The notes beneath the pieces are model-generated. The model was not told the DNA's origin. It saw only the letters and a list, made by a program, of their open reading frames with translations, and did not search any database. Shown piece by piece: positions 14,222 through 21,440 of a stretch of DNA of 21,440 nt. The stretch is from CANHEE01 sp043777755 (GTDB lineage Bacteria > Bacteroidota > Bacteroidia > Chitinophagales > Saprospiraceae), in contig JAYWHK010000240.1 of NCBI GenBank assembly GCA_043777755.1, positions 1 through 21,440 on the forward strand. Direction: 5' to 3'. The translations under genes were made by a program, and so were the position numbers. Position 1 is the first letter of the stretch; every line of letters starts with the position of its first letter.

Positions 14222-17200
14222 CTATTTTTGAGAAACAATATTGAAAGAGCCTTTAACTTTTCCTGGTGTTCCTACGACTTCAAACACTTGAATCACGTAA
14301 AAATAACCACCATCTGGCAAAGGATTTCCTGAAGCATCTCTTGGCGACCAAGAGCGATTGACATAGTTGCTTTGTTCAAAAACCACTTGTCCGTAACGGT
14401 TGAACACTTCCAATTTATTTTGTGGATAAAGTTCCAAACAATAAATATCCAAGTAATCATTGTAACCATCTTCATTCGGTGTGATAACAGGAATCGCAGT
14501 CAAACAAGGAACGTCTGCGCCAATTGGCCCAATAAAGCCATCTTTGAATGCTTCACAACCATTGGCATCCGTCACCATAACGAAAACACGTCCTTTAGTT
14601 TGGTTTGTAATAGAAGCCGCTGCTACATCATTGTTCCAACGGTATAAAAACGGAGCTGTTCCGCCTTTAACTTTCACTTCTGCTGTTCCATCAACACCTT
14701 TAACAGCGTCTATTGTTTTAATATCAAGGTCTAATTTATCAGGTCCAGTGATGGTCACCGTACCTTCAAAAGTTGTTTTATTCGCATCTGTGACAATTAC
14801 TTTGGTCACACCAACGCATAAACCTTTCGCTACACGAGAAGTATCTCCGTTTGACCATCTGTATGTCAAAGGTGCTTTTGCACTTGCTACGCTTTTTACT
14901 TCTGCAATAGCATTACACATTCCAAAACAACGGATATTTCCACCATTAAAATTGGTCAATAAACCAATTTCTACAATGCCAACATCACCAACTTTTGTAC
15001 CGTCTTTTGCTAATGTACAACCATTGGCATCTGTTACAGTTACGCCATACAAGCCAGCCACAAGGTTATTGATTTGGTTGCTTGTTGTTCCATTGCTCCA
15101 TTTGTAAGTATAAGGCGCAACACCGTCTATAATTTGAGCTATAATTGCACCATTTTTAGCATTACTTGGTACAGGGTCAGTTACTTTTACTGTATAATCA
15201 AGGTTTGATTCTGATTTTACATCAAATGTTTTTACTACAGTTTTTGCAGAAGCATCTGTTAAGGTTAAGGTATAAACACCTTTACAAAGGTTACTCAAAT
15301 CCTTGCTTGTTGCAGGATAAGATTGACCGTTGAATGACCAAGTATAAGTATAAGGAGCTTTTCCACCTTTTCCTTCTTGGACGATTTTTCCGTCGCAAGA
15401 ACTACCACATTTTGTTTTTGTAATCGTTACTTTTGTATCGTCAATTGCAAGCGCAGGTGCGCCTGTAATCGTAATGTCTTTGAGAGAAGCCACGCATGGT
15501 ATAGCATCTGTCATTGTTACTGCATAGATTCCTTCACAAAGATTGGTTGGATTCTGAACAGAAGAAGCAATTGCTGTTGGGCCTGTCCAAGTAAATACTG
15601 GATTTGCGCCAGCATTTAATAATTTTAAAGTAATTGAACCAGCACAATTGTCTTTTGCATCAACCGCTTTGTCCAACTGAATTTGTGGCGCATCGCTTGT
15701 TTTTACTTCATTCCCATCTACTTTGATAGAGCTACCACAATGTTTATCGGCAACAGTTACATTATAAATACCTGCTTTTAGATTATCAATAGTAGTTGTT
15801 GTACTTGTAACGCCAGTCCATTTTACCAAATAATCACCACTTCCACCTTTTGCAACAACTGTAATAGAACCATTGTCTAAACCACAAGTTGTATGCTTAA
15901 TTTTAGTCTCGTTACCTGAAAAGACAAGTGGAGAAGACGCACAATTAATTTCGTAAGGACCACTTACCATAGTACAACCATTTTGGTCTGTTGTTGTAAC
16001 AGAATATGAACCTAAAGGCAATGCTGTAATATCTTGTGTTGTTGATTTATTAGAGTCATTCCATAAATAGGTCAAAGTTCCCGTACCACCCGTTGGCGAA
16101 AAATCAATCGCTCCATTTGGAGGTAATAATGGTGCAACTTTTGCTGTTCCAGCTAAAGGAGCTGGACCATCTACAGTAATGTCTTGTATGGTGGCAGCCT
16201 TTGGTGTTCCTGTTGTTGAAATCGTTACTGTATAAATACCTTTTGCCAAATTATTAGCAGTCATGCCCGTCGCAGGAGCTGCGCTTGCAGACCATGTATA
16301 GTTTAAAGTAGCATCTGTAAAAGTAATTTTTCCATCTTTTCCACATTTTGCTGGTACAACAGTTGGTGGAGCAACTTTTAAGAAAGCAGCCGCAGTATCT
16401 TTTGTACAGCCAAATTCGTTGGTGATGGTTACTTTATATACGCCACTTGCTATATTACATAAATCCTGTGTCACTGCACCCGTAGGATCCCACTTATAGG
16501 TAAAAGTAAAACCACCTGTAACTTCTAAATCAATACAATCTCCTTTTTGCTCTAATTTTGTTACTTTTGGAACAGATCTATTGTTAAGAATATTAAATGC
16601 TTCTGCTTTTAAGCAAGTATTTTTGTCTGTAACAGTTACTCGGTATGTACCATTTTTCAAATTTGAAATGGTTTGTCCTGTTCCTACATAAGCATTAGGG
16701 CCAGTCCATGCATATTCGTAATTACCTGTTGCTGGTACTAATTCTGCGGTCATTTTACCTGTTGCAGTTCCTCCACAAGAACCATTCACTTCTTTAACAA
16801 TAGCTACTGGTTTTGCTGCGATAACTACTTTTCCGTTTTGAGTGGTAACACCCGAAACAACAGTACTGTTACTCGTAACTTCCAAGCCTAAAAGAGATGG
16901 ATCAAATTTAACATCTGCCGTAGTTCCGTTGTTGCCTGCTACTGTAAAGCAAATTCTGAACGCTGACGCACCATTTGCCAAAGTAATTCCAGCTGCATTG
17001 GCTGAATTATAAGCTAAAGTCATTGTTCCTGTACCTACATTGTACTGTCCTGCGTTAAGGTCTGTTAATCCCGTCGATTGTACAGCTAAAAATGTCAATC
17101 TATTTGCATCCCACGAAATACCGAACTGCAATCCGTCAATTTTTGTAAAATTATTAACAATAACATCTACGCATACTTGGTCTAAACTTTGTGCTGTTGC

Positions 17201-18544
17201 TTGACTGATGTTTAGCGTTTTATCATAAGTTGCTGTTGTACAACTTGTTGGGACAACACCTGAACATTTTTTCACATATACATTTCCAGCAACCAAATTA
17301 CCTGCGGCAACAGTAAGATTTGCACCATTGTTTGCAGTAATTTCTAAGGTTGGATTACCTACCGTAGTACTTGGATTGATGCTCAATGCTGCAGTAGAGT
17401 TTAAGCCACCCAATACTTTGAATTTTAATTTTATAATTTCAGAACAATCACTCAAATTCATCCCAGTACCTGACGGAGTAGTCCAAGTTAAACCAATTGT
17501 TCCATTGGCAGCATTTGTCAAATTCAAAGAACCTGCTGTTAAGCCATCTAAAACAGGAATAAAACTTTTGTATTGTAATTTTGAAGCATCCCATTTGATT
17601 TCAAACTGCATTCCTTCGATTTTTGTAAAACCTGAAGTATGTAGTATTAGCTCTGCATCATCGCCTGTTGCATCAACATAAGCGTCTGAGAAAAGTAACC
17701 CAAACCCAGAAATATTTGATGTAGAACATACCCAACAAGGAGCACCTGTTCCTGGTCCGCCACCTGTTGTACAACCCGTTGTTTTGAAACTACTTGCGGA
17801 GCTGGACGCACTTGTGCCAGAAGGACAGGTTGCCTGTACTTGTACTTGGTAATCTGTACAAACTGTCAAGCCTGGAATTGTAAAACTTGGTGTTCCGCTT
17901 GTTGCAGAAATCCAATTGGAAGCCGCAGCTTGCTTGTATTGTATTGTATAATTTGTTGCACCAGTTACTGCTGCCCAAGAAACATTTGCTGAAGTATTTG
18001 CTGGTGTTGAAGATATTCCAGAAGGAACGCTACAAGTATTACCACCGCCGCCACCGCCAGGGTTTGTTGTTCCAACAGCAGGAACAAAAGCGGAAGAGTT
18101 TGTAATGTCACTACCATTAGTACCAATAATTTCTGCTGGCGTAGGCACATTACTAAAACCCAATTCGGCAGTACCTGTTGTAACAGCTGTAAAATTAACT
18201 TTAAAAACACTACCATTTGGTGCAACAATTGGTCCACCAGTTGGCGTGAACCAAGACATTCCTAGCTTTGAATTGCCACTCAGTGCAAATGCACCAGCGT
18301 TAAGACCTTGCAACGTCATGTCAGAAACAGACGAGTACGTCAGCTTTGCGGGATCCCAAGCCATAGAGAATTGGAGACCTTCAATTGCATTAAAATTAGA
18401 AACGGAAATGGTGAATGTCACTGGACTACCAGCCGTAATAGATTGCGACTGTGGCGTGATACTAAAGGTTGGACCTTGTGCTATTGCTAAAGTTGATAAT
18501 AACAATAACATTCCTGTCATCAGGAGCGTTGTAAACCTGTTCAT
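14222..18544 (-). CDS. Giant T9SS type B adhesin with cohesin-like, FnIII-like and SprB repeats
   Basis: A 1440-residue predicted surface protein. The signal peptide ends near A22. A cohesin-like module (about 26-155; GLQFSMAWDPAKL at 56-68) is followed by a glycine linker (164-168) and an FnIII-like module (171-256). After a second Gly-rich linker come two more cohesin-like modules (about 285-425 and 440-575), each with GxQFxIxWDAxxL. About ten SprB-type repeats ending G-x-Y-x-V-T-x-T-D-x-x-x-C fill 580-1340. The last 96 residues (ITPNEDGYNDYLDIY, LEVFNRYGQVVFE, LPDGGYFYVI) are the CHU_C/gliding-motility-associated type B sorting domain. Such proteins are exported by T9SS with a PorP/SprF partner, here the next gene downstream. 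Ligand and function are unknown; adhesion or gliding is an inference. Twin hairpins lie just upstream. Confidence 0.9.
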   Translation of the reverse strand: MNRFTTLLMTGMLLLLSTLAIAQGPTFSITPQSQSITAGSPVTFTISVSNFNAIEGLQFSMAWDPAKLTYSSVSDMTLQGLNAGAFALSGNSKLGMSWFTPTGGPIVAPNGSVFKVNFTAVTTGTAELGFSNVPTPAEIIGTNGSDITNSSAFVPAVGTTNPGGGGGGNTCSVPSGISSTPANTSANVSWAAVTGATNYTIQYKQAAASNWISATSGTPSFTIPGLTVCTDYQVQVQATCPSGTSASSSASSFKTTGCTTGGGPGTGAPCWVCSTSNISGFGLLFSDAYVDATGDDAELILHTSGFTKIEGMQFEIKWDASKLQYKSFIPVLDGLTAGSLNLTNAANGTIGLTWTTPSGTGMNLSDCSEIIKLKFKVLGGLNSTAALSINPSTTVGNPTLEITANNGANLTVAAGNLVAGNVYVKKCSGVVPTSCTTATYDKTLNISQATAQSLDQVCVDVIVNNFTKIDGLQFGISWDANRLTFLAVQSTGLTDLNAGQYNVGTGTMTLAYNSANAAGITLANGASAFRICFTVAGNNGTTADVKFDPSLLGLEVTSNSTVVSGVTTQNGKVVIAAKPVAIVKEVNGSCGGTATGKMTAELVPATGNYEYAWTGPNAYVGTGQTISNLKNGTYRVTVTDKNTCLKAEAFNILNNRSVPKVTKLEQKGDCIDLEVTGGFTFTYKWDPTGAVTQDLCNIASGVYKVTITNEFGCTKDTAAAFLKVAPPTVVPAKCGKDGKITFTDATLNYTWSASAAPATGMTANNLAKGIYTVTISTTGTPKAATIQDITVDGPAPLAGTAKVAPLLPPNGAIDFSPTGGTGTLTYLWNDSNKSTTQDITALPLGSYSVTTTDQNGCTMVSGPYEINCASSPLVFSGNETKIKHTTCGLDNGSITVVAKGGSGDYLVKWTGVTSTTTTIDNLKAGIYNVTVADKHCGSSIKVDGNEVKTSDAPQIQLDKAVDAKDNCAGSITLKLLNAGANPVFTWTGPTAIASSVQNPTNLCEGIYAVTMTDAIPCVASLKDITITGAPALAIDDTKVTITKTKCGSSCDGKIVQEGKGGKAPYTYTWSFNGQSYPATSKDLSNLCKGVYTLTLTDASAKTVVKTFDVKSESNLDYTVKVTDPVPSNAKNGAIIAQIIDGVAPYTYKWSNGTTSNQINNLVAGLYGVTVTDANGCTLAKDGTKVGDVGIVEIGLLTNFNGGNIRCFGMCNAIAEVKSVASAKAPLTYRWSNGDTSRVAKGLCVGVTKVIVTDANKTTFEGTVTITGPDKLDLDIKTIDAVKGVDGTAEVKVKGGTAPFLYRWNNDVAAASITNQTKGRVFVMVTDANGCEAFKDGFIGPIGADVPCLTAIPVITPNEDGYNDYLDIYCLELYPQNKLEVFNRYGQVVFEQSNYVNRSWSPRDASGNPLPDGGYFYVIQVFEVVGTPGKVKGSFNIVSQK

Positions 18545-18581
18545 GAGTAATTGGATTGGGATGAAACAATTATTTTATTGA

Positions 18582-18620
18582 CTTAATCAAAAAAAATTTT
18601 GGACGCTTTTTTTGATTAAG
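18582..18620. repeat. Upstream hairpin A of the adhesin gene
   Basis: CTTAATCAAAAAAA (18582-18595) and TTTTTTTGATTAAG (18607-18620) form a perfect 14-bp stem with the loop ATTTTGGACGC. It lies 37 nt before the adhesin ATG. A second hairpin with a nearly identical loop follows at 18632-18661. On the minus strand it sits in the adhesin's likely 5' leader or promoter region. Confidence 0.6.
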
Positions 18621-18631
18621 CAAAATTGGTT

Positions 18632-18661
18632 TTAAAAAAAAATTTTAGGACGTTTTTTTAA
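18632..18661. repeat. Upstream hairpin B of the adhesin gene
   Basis: TTAAAAAAA (18632-18640) pairs with TTTTTTTAA (18653-18661) around the loop AATTTTAGGACG. The loop shares ATTTT-(A)-GGACG with hairpin A, and both stems have A7/T7 tracts, so the pair looks like a diverged duplication. It could serve as a terminator for the cohesin-like gene upstream or as a tandem control site. Confidence 0.5.
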
Positions 18662-18775
18662 GTCAAAATTTAAAAATCAAAATTTAAAATGTAAAAGGCT
18701 CACTAAGTAGTTGGACTAAAATAATTACTACCTAATCATTGACTTATACAATGAAAATTATTTAATTTAATATTT

Positions 18776-19579
18776 TTACTTGACAATCAGTTTTCCGCTA
18801 AGATTATTGCCATACATTGTTTTAATTGTATATGGATATATTCCAGCTTGCGAAAATTGATTTCTACTCAACTCTACAAAATGCGTGCCTATATTATAAA
18901 AATTATTTATATGTAAAATATTTTTTCCAGAAATATCATAAAATGAAATTTGAACATCACTTGCTTGTGCTATGTCCAAGCGGATTTTGGGAGCATCATT
19001 GTTGCCAATTGGATTTGGATAAACCTCATGTAAGGTTGTTTCTACAAAATCCATTGCTTCATTGCTGCCGCTAATATTTCCAATGTTTATTTTTCCATTT
19101 TTCGTACTCAACTTCATCGCTTTATTCGCTAAATTAAGCACTTCTATGTCGGAAGGTTTGTCTGTAAAAGTTAATGGTGTACTTTTATTGTTGCCTAAAA
19201 CTTTTAATTTTAATGTAAAAAGTGTTTGGTTGCTCGCTGGTGGAATACCTTTTGTTGCGGAATCATACCACAAAAAACCCAGCTGTCCAGCGGACGTTTG
19301 CTTGTCGCCAAAGTTGTCACCTAAGGTCATTTTGTTCAAACCAAAATCCGAAACACCTTGGTACGATAGCAACGTGGAATCCCAATTCACAGAGAATTGA
19401 ACACCGTTCACAACATCAAAATAAGAAATTTTTACTGGAATAATCAAGACGTTCCCTTGCTGAACATTTAGTTCAGGGAGGAATATATGGGCAGAATCAG
19501 ACTTTGTCTGAGCCGATATAGATTGGATACCTGTAAGGAATGACATCACAAGAATGAATGTCCATCTTAGCATGGTCAT
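18776..19579 (-). CDS. Small cohesin-like T9SS type A secreted protein
   Basis: A 267-residue protein from the ATG at 19579 (a second ATG lies two codons in). The signal peptide ends near A23. One cohesin-like module covers about 28-168, with the core GVQFSVNWDSTLLSY (59-73), clearly related to the three modules of the giant adhesin downstream (GLQFSMAWDPAKL and so on). A type A T9SS sorting domain follows (about 180-267: EVYPNPIGNN, VQISFYDISGKN, and a C-terminal SGKLIVK). A 29-codon upstream extension from a TTG was rejected because it would bury the signal peptide. The shared module and a 231-nt spacing suggest it works with the adhesin, perhaps as a co-displayed surface component. No dockerin-type partner was seen. 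Confidence 0.85.
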   Translation of the reverse strand: MTMLRWTFILVMSFLTGIQSISAQTKSDSAHIFLPELNVQQGNVLIIPVKISYFDVVNGVQFSVNWDSTLLSYQGVSDFGLNKMTLGDNFGDKQTSAGQLGFLWYDSATKGIPPASNQTLFTLKLKVLGNNKSTPLTFTDKPSDIEVLNLANKAMKLSTKNGKINIGNISGSNEAMDFVETTLHEVYPNPIGNNDAPKIRLDIAQASDVQISFYDISGKNILHINNFYNIGTHFVELSRNQFSQAGIYPYTIKTMYGNNLSGKLIVK

Positions 19580-19878
19580 GGGACGAATTGGTTTATGTTC
19601 AGAAAATGTTGGATTAAATTCGGAAAAGTATTTTTGGGACTTATTCCGTTCCGAATTGTTTGGCAAATATCATGCTATTTCTCTGAAATATGCAAATTAT
19701 TTCAAATAAATTATTCAAAAATGCTGAACATTTAACATTTTTTTAATTTTTTTAAAAAAGGATAAAAATTATTTTTTCCATATAAAACACTAATAATCAA
19801 TATTTTATAAATTTATTTTACTTTAAATTGTATAAAATAGAAAAATCATATAATTTTCATTTTTCATAAAATAAAATA
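19580..19878. other. AT-rich intergenic stretch, no gene seen
   Basis: Between the cohesin-like gene start and the permease terminator there is about 300 nt of very AT-rich DNA. No reading frame with a credible start, no RNA gene and no correctly spaced promoter was found. The part next to the gene (19580-19666) is open in frame with the protein but only from a TTG, and is read as a leader. Confidence 0.6.
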
Positions 19879-19922
19879 AAAAAATAGACAAGTAATAACT
19901 TAATATTACTTGTCTATTTTTT
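19879..19922 (-). terminator. Strong terminator of the ABC permease gene
   Basis: A perfect 19-bp stem (19879-19897 with 19904-19922) has a 6-nt loop and continues on the minus strand into a U-rich tail. It starts 21 nt past the permease stop. The A/T ends of the stem would also allow termination from the other direction. Confidence 0.92.
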
Positions 19923-19943
19923 ATTTAACAATGATTTTGTAGC

Positions 19944-21260
19944 TTAATCTTTGGTGAAAATCCATTTTCCGAACTCTCTCCAAGTTGCTTTTTTCCCATA
20001 AAGCATAATTCCTACACGATAAATTCGACCAGACAACCAAATAAAACAAGCGGTACTCACCATCAAAACCAATAGAGAAGTAATGATTTGCCACATTGGT
20101 GGATTGTAACCTAAACGTGCTGTCATTACGATTGGTGAAAACAATGGAAATATAGAAGCAAACACACTCAATGTACTATCGGGTTGTTTGATGGCGTGCA
20201 TCGAAATATAAACCGCCAAAATAATCGGAAGACCTAATGGAAAACTCATTGATTGCGCAGCACTTGGGTCGTCCCCTAAAGCTGAACCAACGGCCGCATA
20301 CAAAGAAGCATACATCAAATAACCCAAAACGAAGTAAATCAAAAACAGTGGAACAATCATCAACCAATTTACTTTACCCAATTCCAACATAATATTTGCC
20401 ATTTCTGCGCTATTTCCTTCTGCTATTGCTTGCTGTGTTGCACCATTCATTGCCATGCTTTGGTCTGGTGAAAATCCTAACAATTTGGTAACTATCATAC
20501 TAATAATAACAGATAAAATTGCCCAAATTGAAATCTGTGTAAGTCCAACGGCAGCTACGCCAAGTATTTTGCCCAACATCAAATCAAATGGTTTTACAGA
20601 TGAAATGATAACTTCAACGATTCGGCTTGTTTTTTCTTCTTGAACGCCTTGCAAGACCATCATTCCGTACATAAACAAAGTAAGGTACATTATTATACCC
20701 ATAACAGCCCCAAGGATTGTTGAAATTACTGCACCCAAGGAGGATTCGCCAGCTTTACCTTCTTTGGCGGATTCTGTATCGAGTTTTATTTTTACAGATA
20801 AGGCTTCTAACTGGGCTTGATTGATGCCTTTTTCAGCCATTTTATAGCTTTCTAAGCGGTCTTCAATGAGGTTTTCGATGTTATCTCTTACTTCAAAGCT
20901 AATTTTTTCTTCTGTAAAAATTTTAAGATTTAAACTTTTTTGGCTTAAATCAATGTCTTTTTTGAGGTGAACAATGCCCGTGTTTCCACTATTGGCGAGT
21001 GCCACTTTCTCGGTTTCTATATCTCGAGAAGAAAAACTAAACTCATAACCTTTGTGTGTACCAATGGAGTCATGTAAATAGTCGCTGTCATCAACGATGA
21101 CAAACTTTTTTTGCTTGTCACCTTCATAAACTTGAAGATAACCTGACACAAAAATCAATAAGCCAAAACCAATTGGCGTAAGGAGTGTCGCCAAAATAAA
21201 ACTTTTTTTGCTGACCCTCGAGAGGTATTCACGCTTGAAAATAAGACCTAATTTGCTCAT
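19944..21260 (-). CDS. ABC-2 family transporter permease (NatB-like)
   Basis: A 438-residue integral membrane protein. One membrane segment (about 21-43) is followed by a long extracytoplasmic region (about 44-175) and five or so further segments between 175 and 412. The signature EEKTSRIVEVIISSVKP (208-224), between segments 2 and 3, is typical of NatB/YhaP-type ABC-2 permeases that export ions, peptides or drugs with a separate ATP-binding subunit. The KREYLSRVSKKSF start and an ATG at 21260 are standard. Its ATPase is not visible; it may lie upstream beyond the right edge, though the 29-residue gene end at the edge does not look like a typical NatA C-terminus. Substrate unknown. Confidence 0.88.
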   Translation of the reverse strand: MSKLGLIFKREYLSRVSKKSFILATLLTPIGFGLLIFVSGYLQVYEGDKQKKFVIVDDSDYLHDSIGTHKGYEFSFSSRDIETEKVALANSGNTGIVHLKKDIDLSQKSLNLKIFTEEKISFEVRDNIENLIEDRLESYKMAEKGINQAQLEALSVKIKLDTESAKEGKAGESSLGAVISTILGAVMGIIMYLTLFMYGMMVLQGVQEEKTSRIVEVIISSVKPFDLMLGKILGVAAVGLTQISIWAILSVIISMIVTKLLGFSPDQSMAMNGATQQAIAEGNSAEMANIMLELGKVNWLMIVPLFLIYFVLGYLMYASLYAAVGSALGDDPSAAQSMSFPLGLPIILAVYISMHAIKQPDSTLSVFASIFPLFSPIVMTARLGYNPPMWQIITSLLVLMVSTACFIWLSGRIYRVGIMLYGKKATWREFGKWIFTKD

Positions 21261-21279
21261 AACAATTTTAAAATTTTCA

Positions 21280-21287
21280 CAAAAATA
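21280..21287 (-). promoter_or_regulatory. Possible -7 box of the permease gene
   Basis: The minus strand reads TATTTTTG, matching TAnnTTTG, 20-27 nt before the permease ATG, which would give a very short leader. No spaced -33 TTTG was found and the spacer is AT-rich. Confidence 0.35.
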
Positions 21288-21348
21288 CAGTAATGTAATT
21301 AATTTTTTCTTTAAAATCTACTTAATTTCCGCACTTCTTAGTTATTTT

Positions 21349-21440
21349 TTAAACGTCCCGATGTCGTTCCCAGTAATTAATATCTTCTACTTCTTCCAAT
21401 AGTTGCATATAATTAAAATAGCGCAATTCGCTGATTTCTT
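21349..21440 (-). CDS. C-terminal end of an unidentified protein (partial)
   Basis: The minus strand is open from the window edge to a TAA at 21351-21349. The 29 visible residues run from EISELRYFNYMQ through LLEEVEDINYWERHRDV and end there. The composition, mixed acidic and aromatic residues with helix-forming potential and no low-complexity bias, looks like genuine coding sequence. The other two minus frames are less convincing here, one of them closing within nine codons. The start lies outside the window. The family is not recognised. It is 88 nt upstream of the permease gene. Confidence 0.6.
   Translation of the reverse strand, partial: EISELRYFNYMQLLEEVEDINYWERHRDV

Noticed and set aside
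19580..19666. 29-residue N-terminal extension of the cohesin-like protein
   Set aside because: It begins with a TTG and would place a polar segment before a good signal peptide that starts at the ATG at 19579.
21208..21402. Plus-strand 64-codon frame at the right edge
   Set aside because: It runs across the permease start, its AT-rich upstream region and the antisense of a better minus-strand gene end, with a phenylalanine/leucine/serine bias typical of AT-rich noise.

Overview
The window is an AT-rich stretch of a Bacteroidota chromosome, probably a gliding or surface-adhesive member of the Cytophagales/Saprospiria type, though the exact lineage cannot be fixed from sequence alone. The evidence is three predicted secreted proteins with type A C-terminal sorting domains of the type IX secretion system (T9SS), one giant protein with a type B (CHU_C, gliding-motility-associated) C-terminus, a PorP/SprF outer-membrane protein, and several promoter-like boxes of the Bacteroidota TAnnTTTG type. 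Almost every gene is on the minus strand; the only plus-strand gene is a small antitoxin-like ORF with a 21-codon stub behind it.

Layout, read right to left in the direction of transcription. The right edge holds the last 29 codons of an unidentified gene, then an ABC-2 (NatB-like) permease closed by a 19-bp terminator. Next is a surface cluster: a small cohesin-like T9SS protein (19579-18776), a 1440-residue adhesin with three cohesin-like modules, an FnIII-like module, about ten SprB-type repeats and a CHU_C end (18544-14222), and a PorP/SprF-family partner (14052-13102). This adhesin-then-porin order resembles sprB-sprF. Housekeeping genes follow: trhO (tRNA uridine hydroxylation) and a HAD-IA phosphatase. 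After the plus-strand antitoxin-like gene come der (ribosome-assembly GTPase) and an RsmB/NOP2-family rRNA methyltransferase, separated by 10 nt.

The left third is a second unidirectional group: an XRE/ScfR-type regulator, a secreted PQQ-dependent sugar dehydrogenase 18 nt downstream, a membrane-anchored TlpA/ResA-like thioredoxin, and a 1104-residue SprB-repeat protein whose N-terminal choice-of-anchor-V (Reeler-like) domain carries a CxxCH haem-c-type motif. A perfect 13-bp terminator ends this group, and nadD lies beyond it. The set suggests a surface or periplasmic redox module (dehydrogenase, thiol reductant for a CxxCH protein, possible haem acceptor) under an acyl-CoA or redox-type regulator; this is inference.

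The most unusual non-coding element lies between the methyltransferase and the regulator (about 7808-7900). A good Bacteroidota-type promoter sits inside the loop/arm of a 12-bp inverted repeat, whose distal arm overlaps the 5' arm of an intrinsic terminator. The two structures are mutually exclusive, so this could be a short RNA, an attenuator, or both. Other structures are a near-palindrome on the regulator's own putative promoter, twin hairpins with matching loops upstream of the giant adhesin, and a 14-bp inverted repeat downstream of it. No tRNA, rRNA, CRISPR array, transposase or phage gene was seen.
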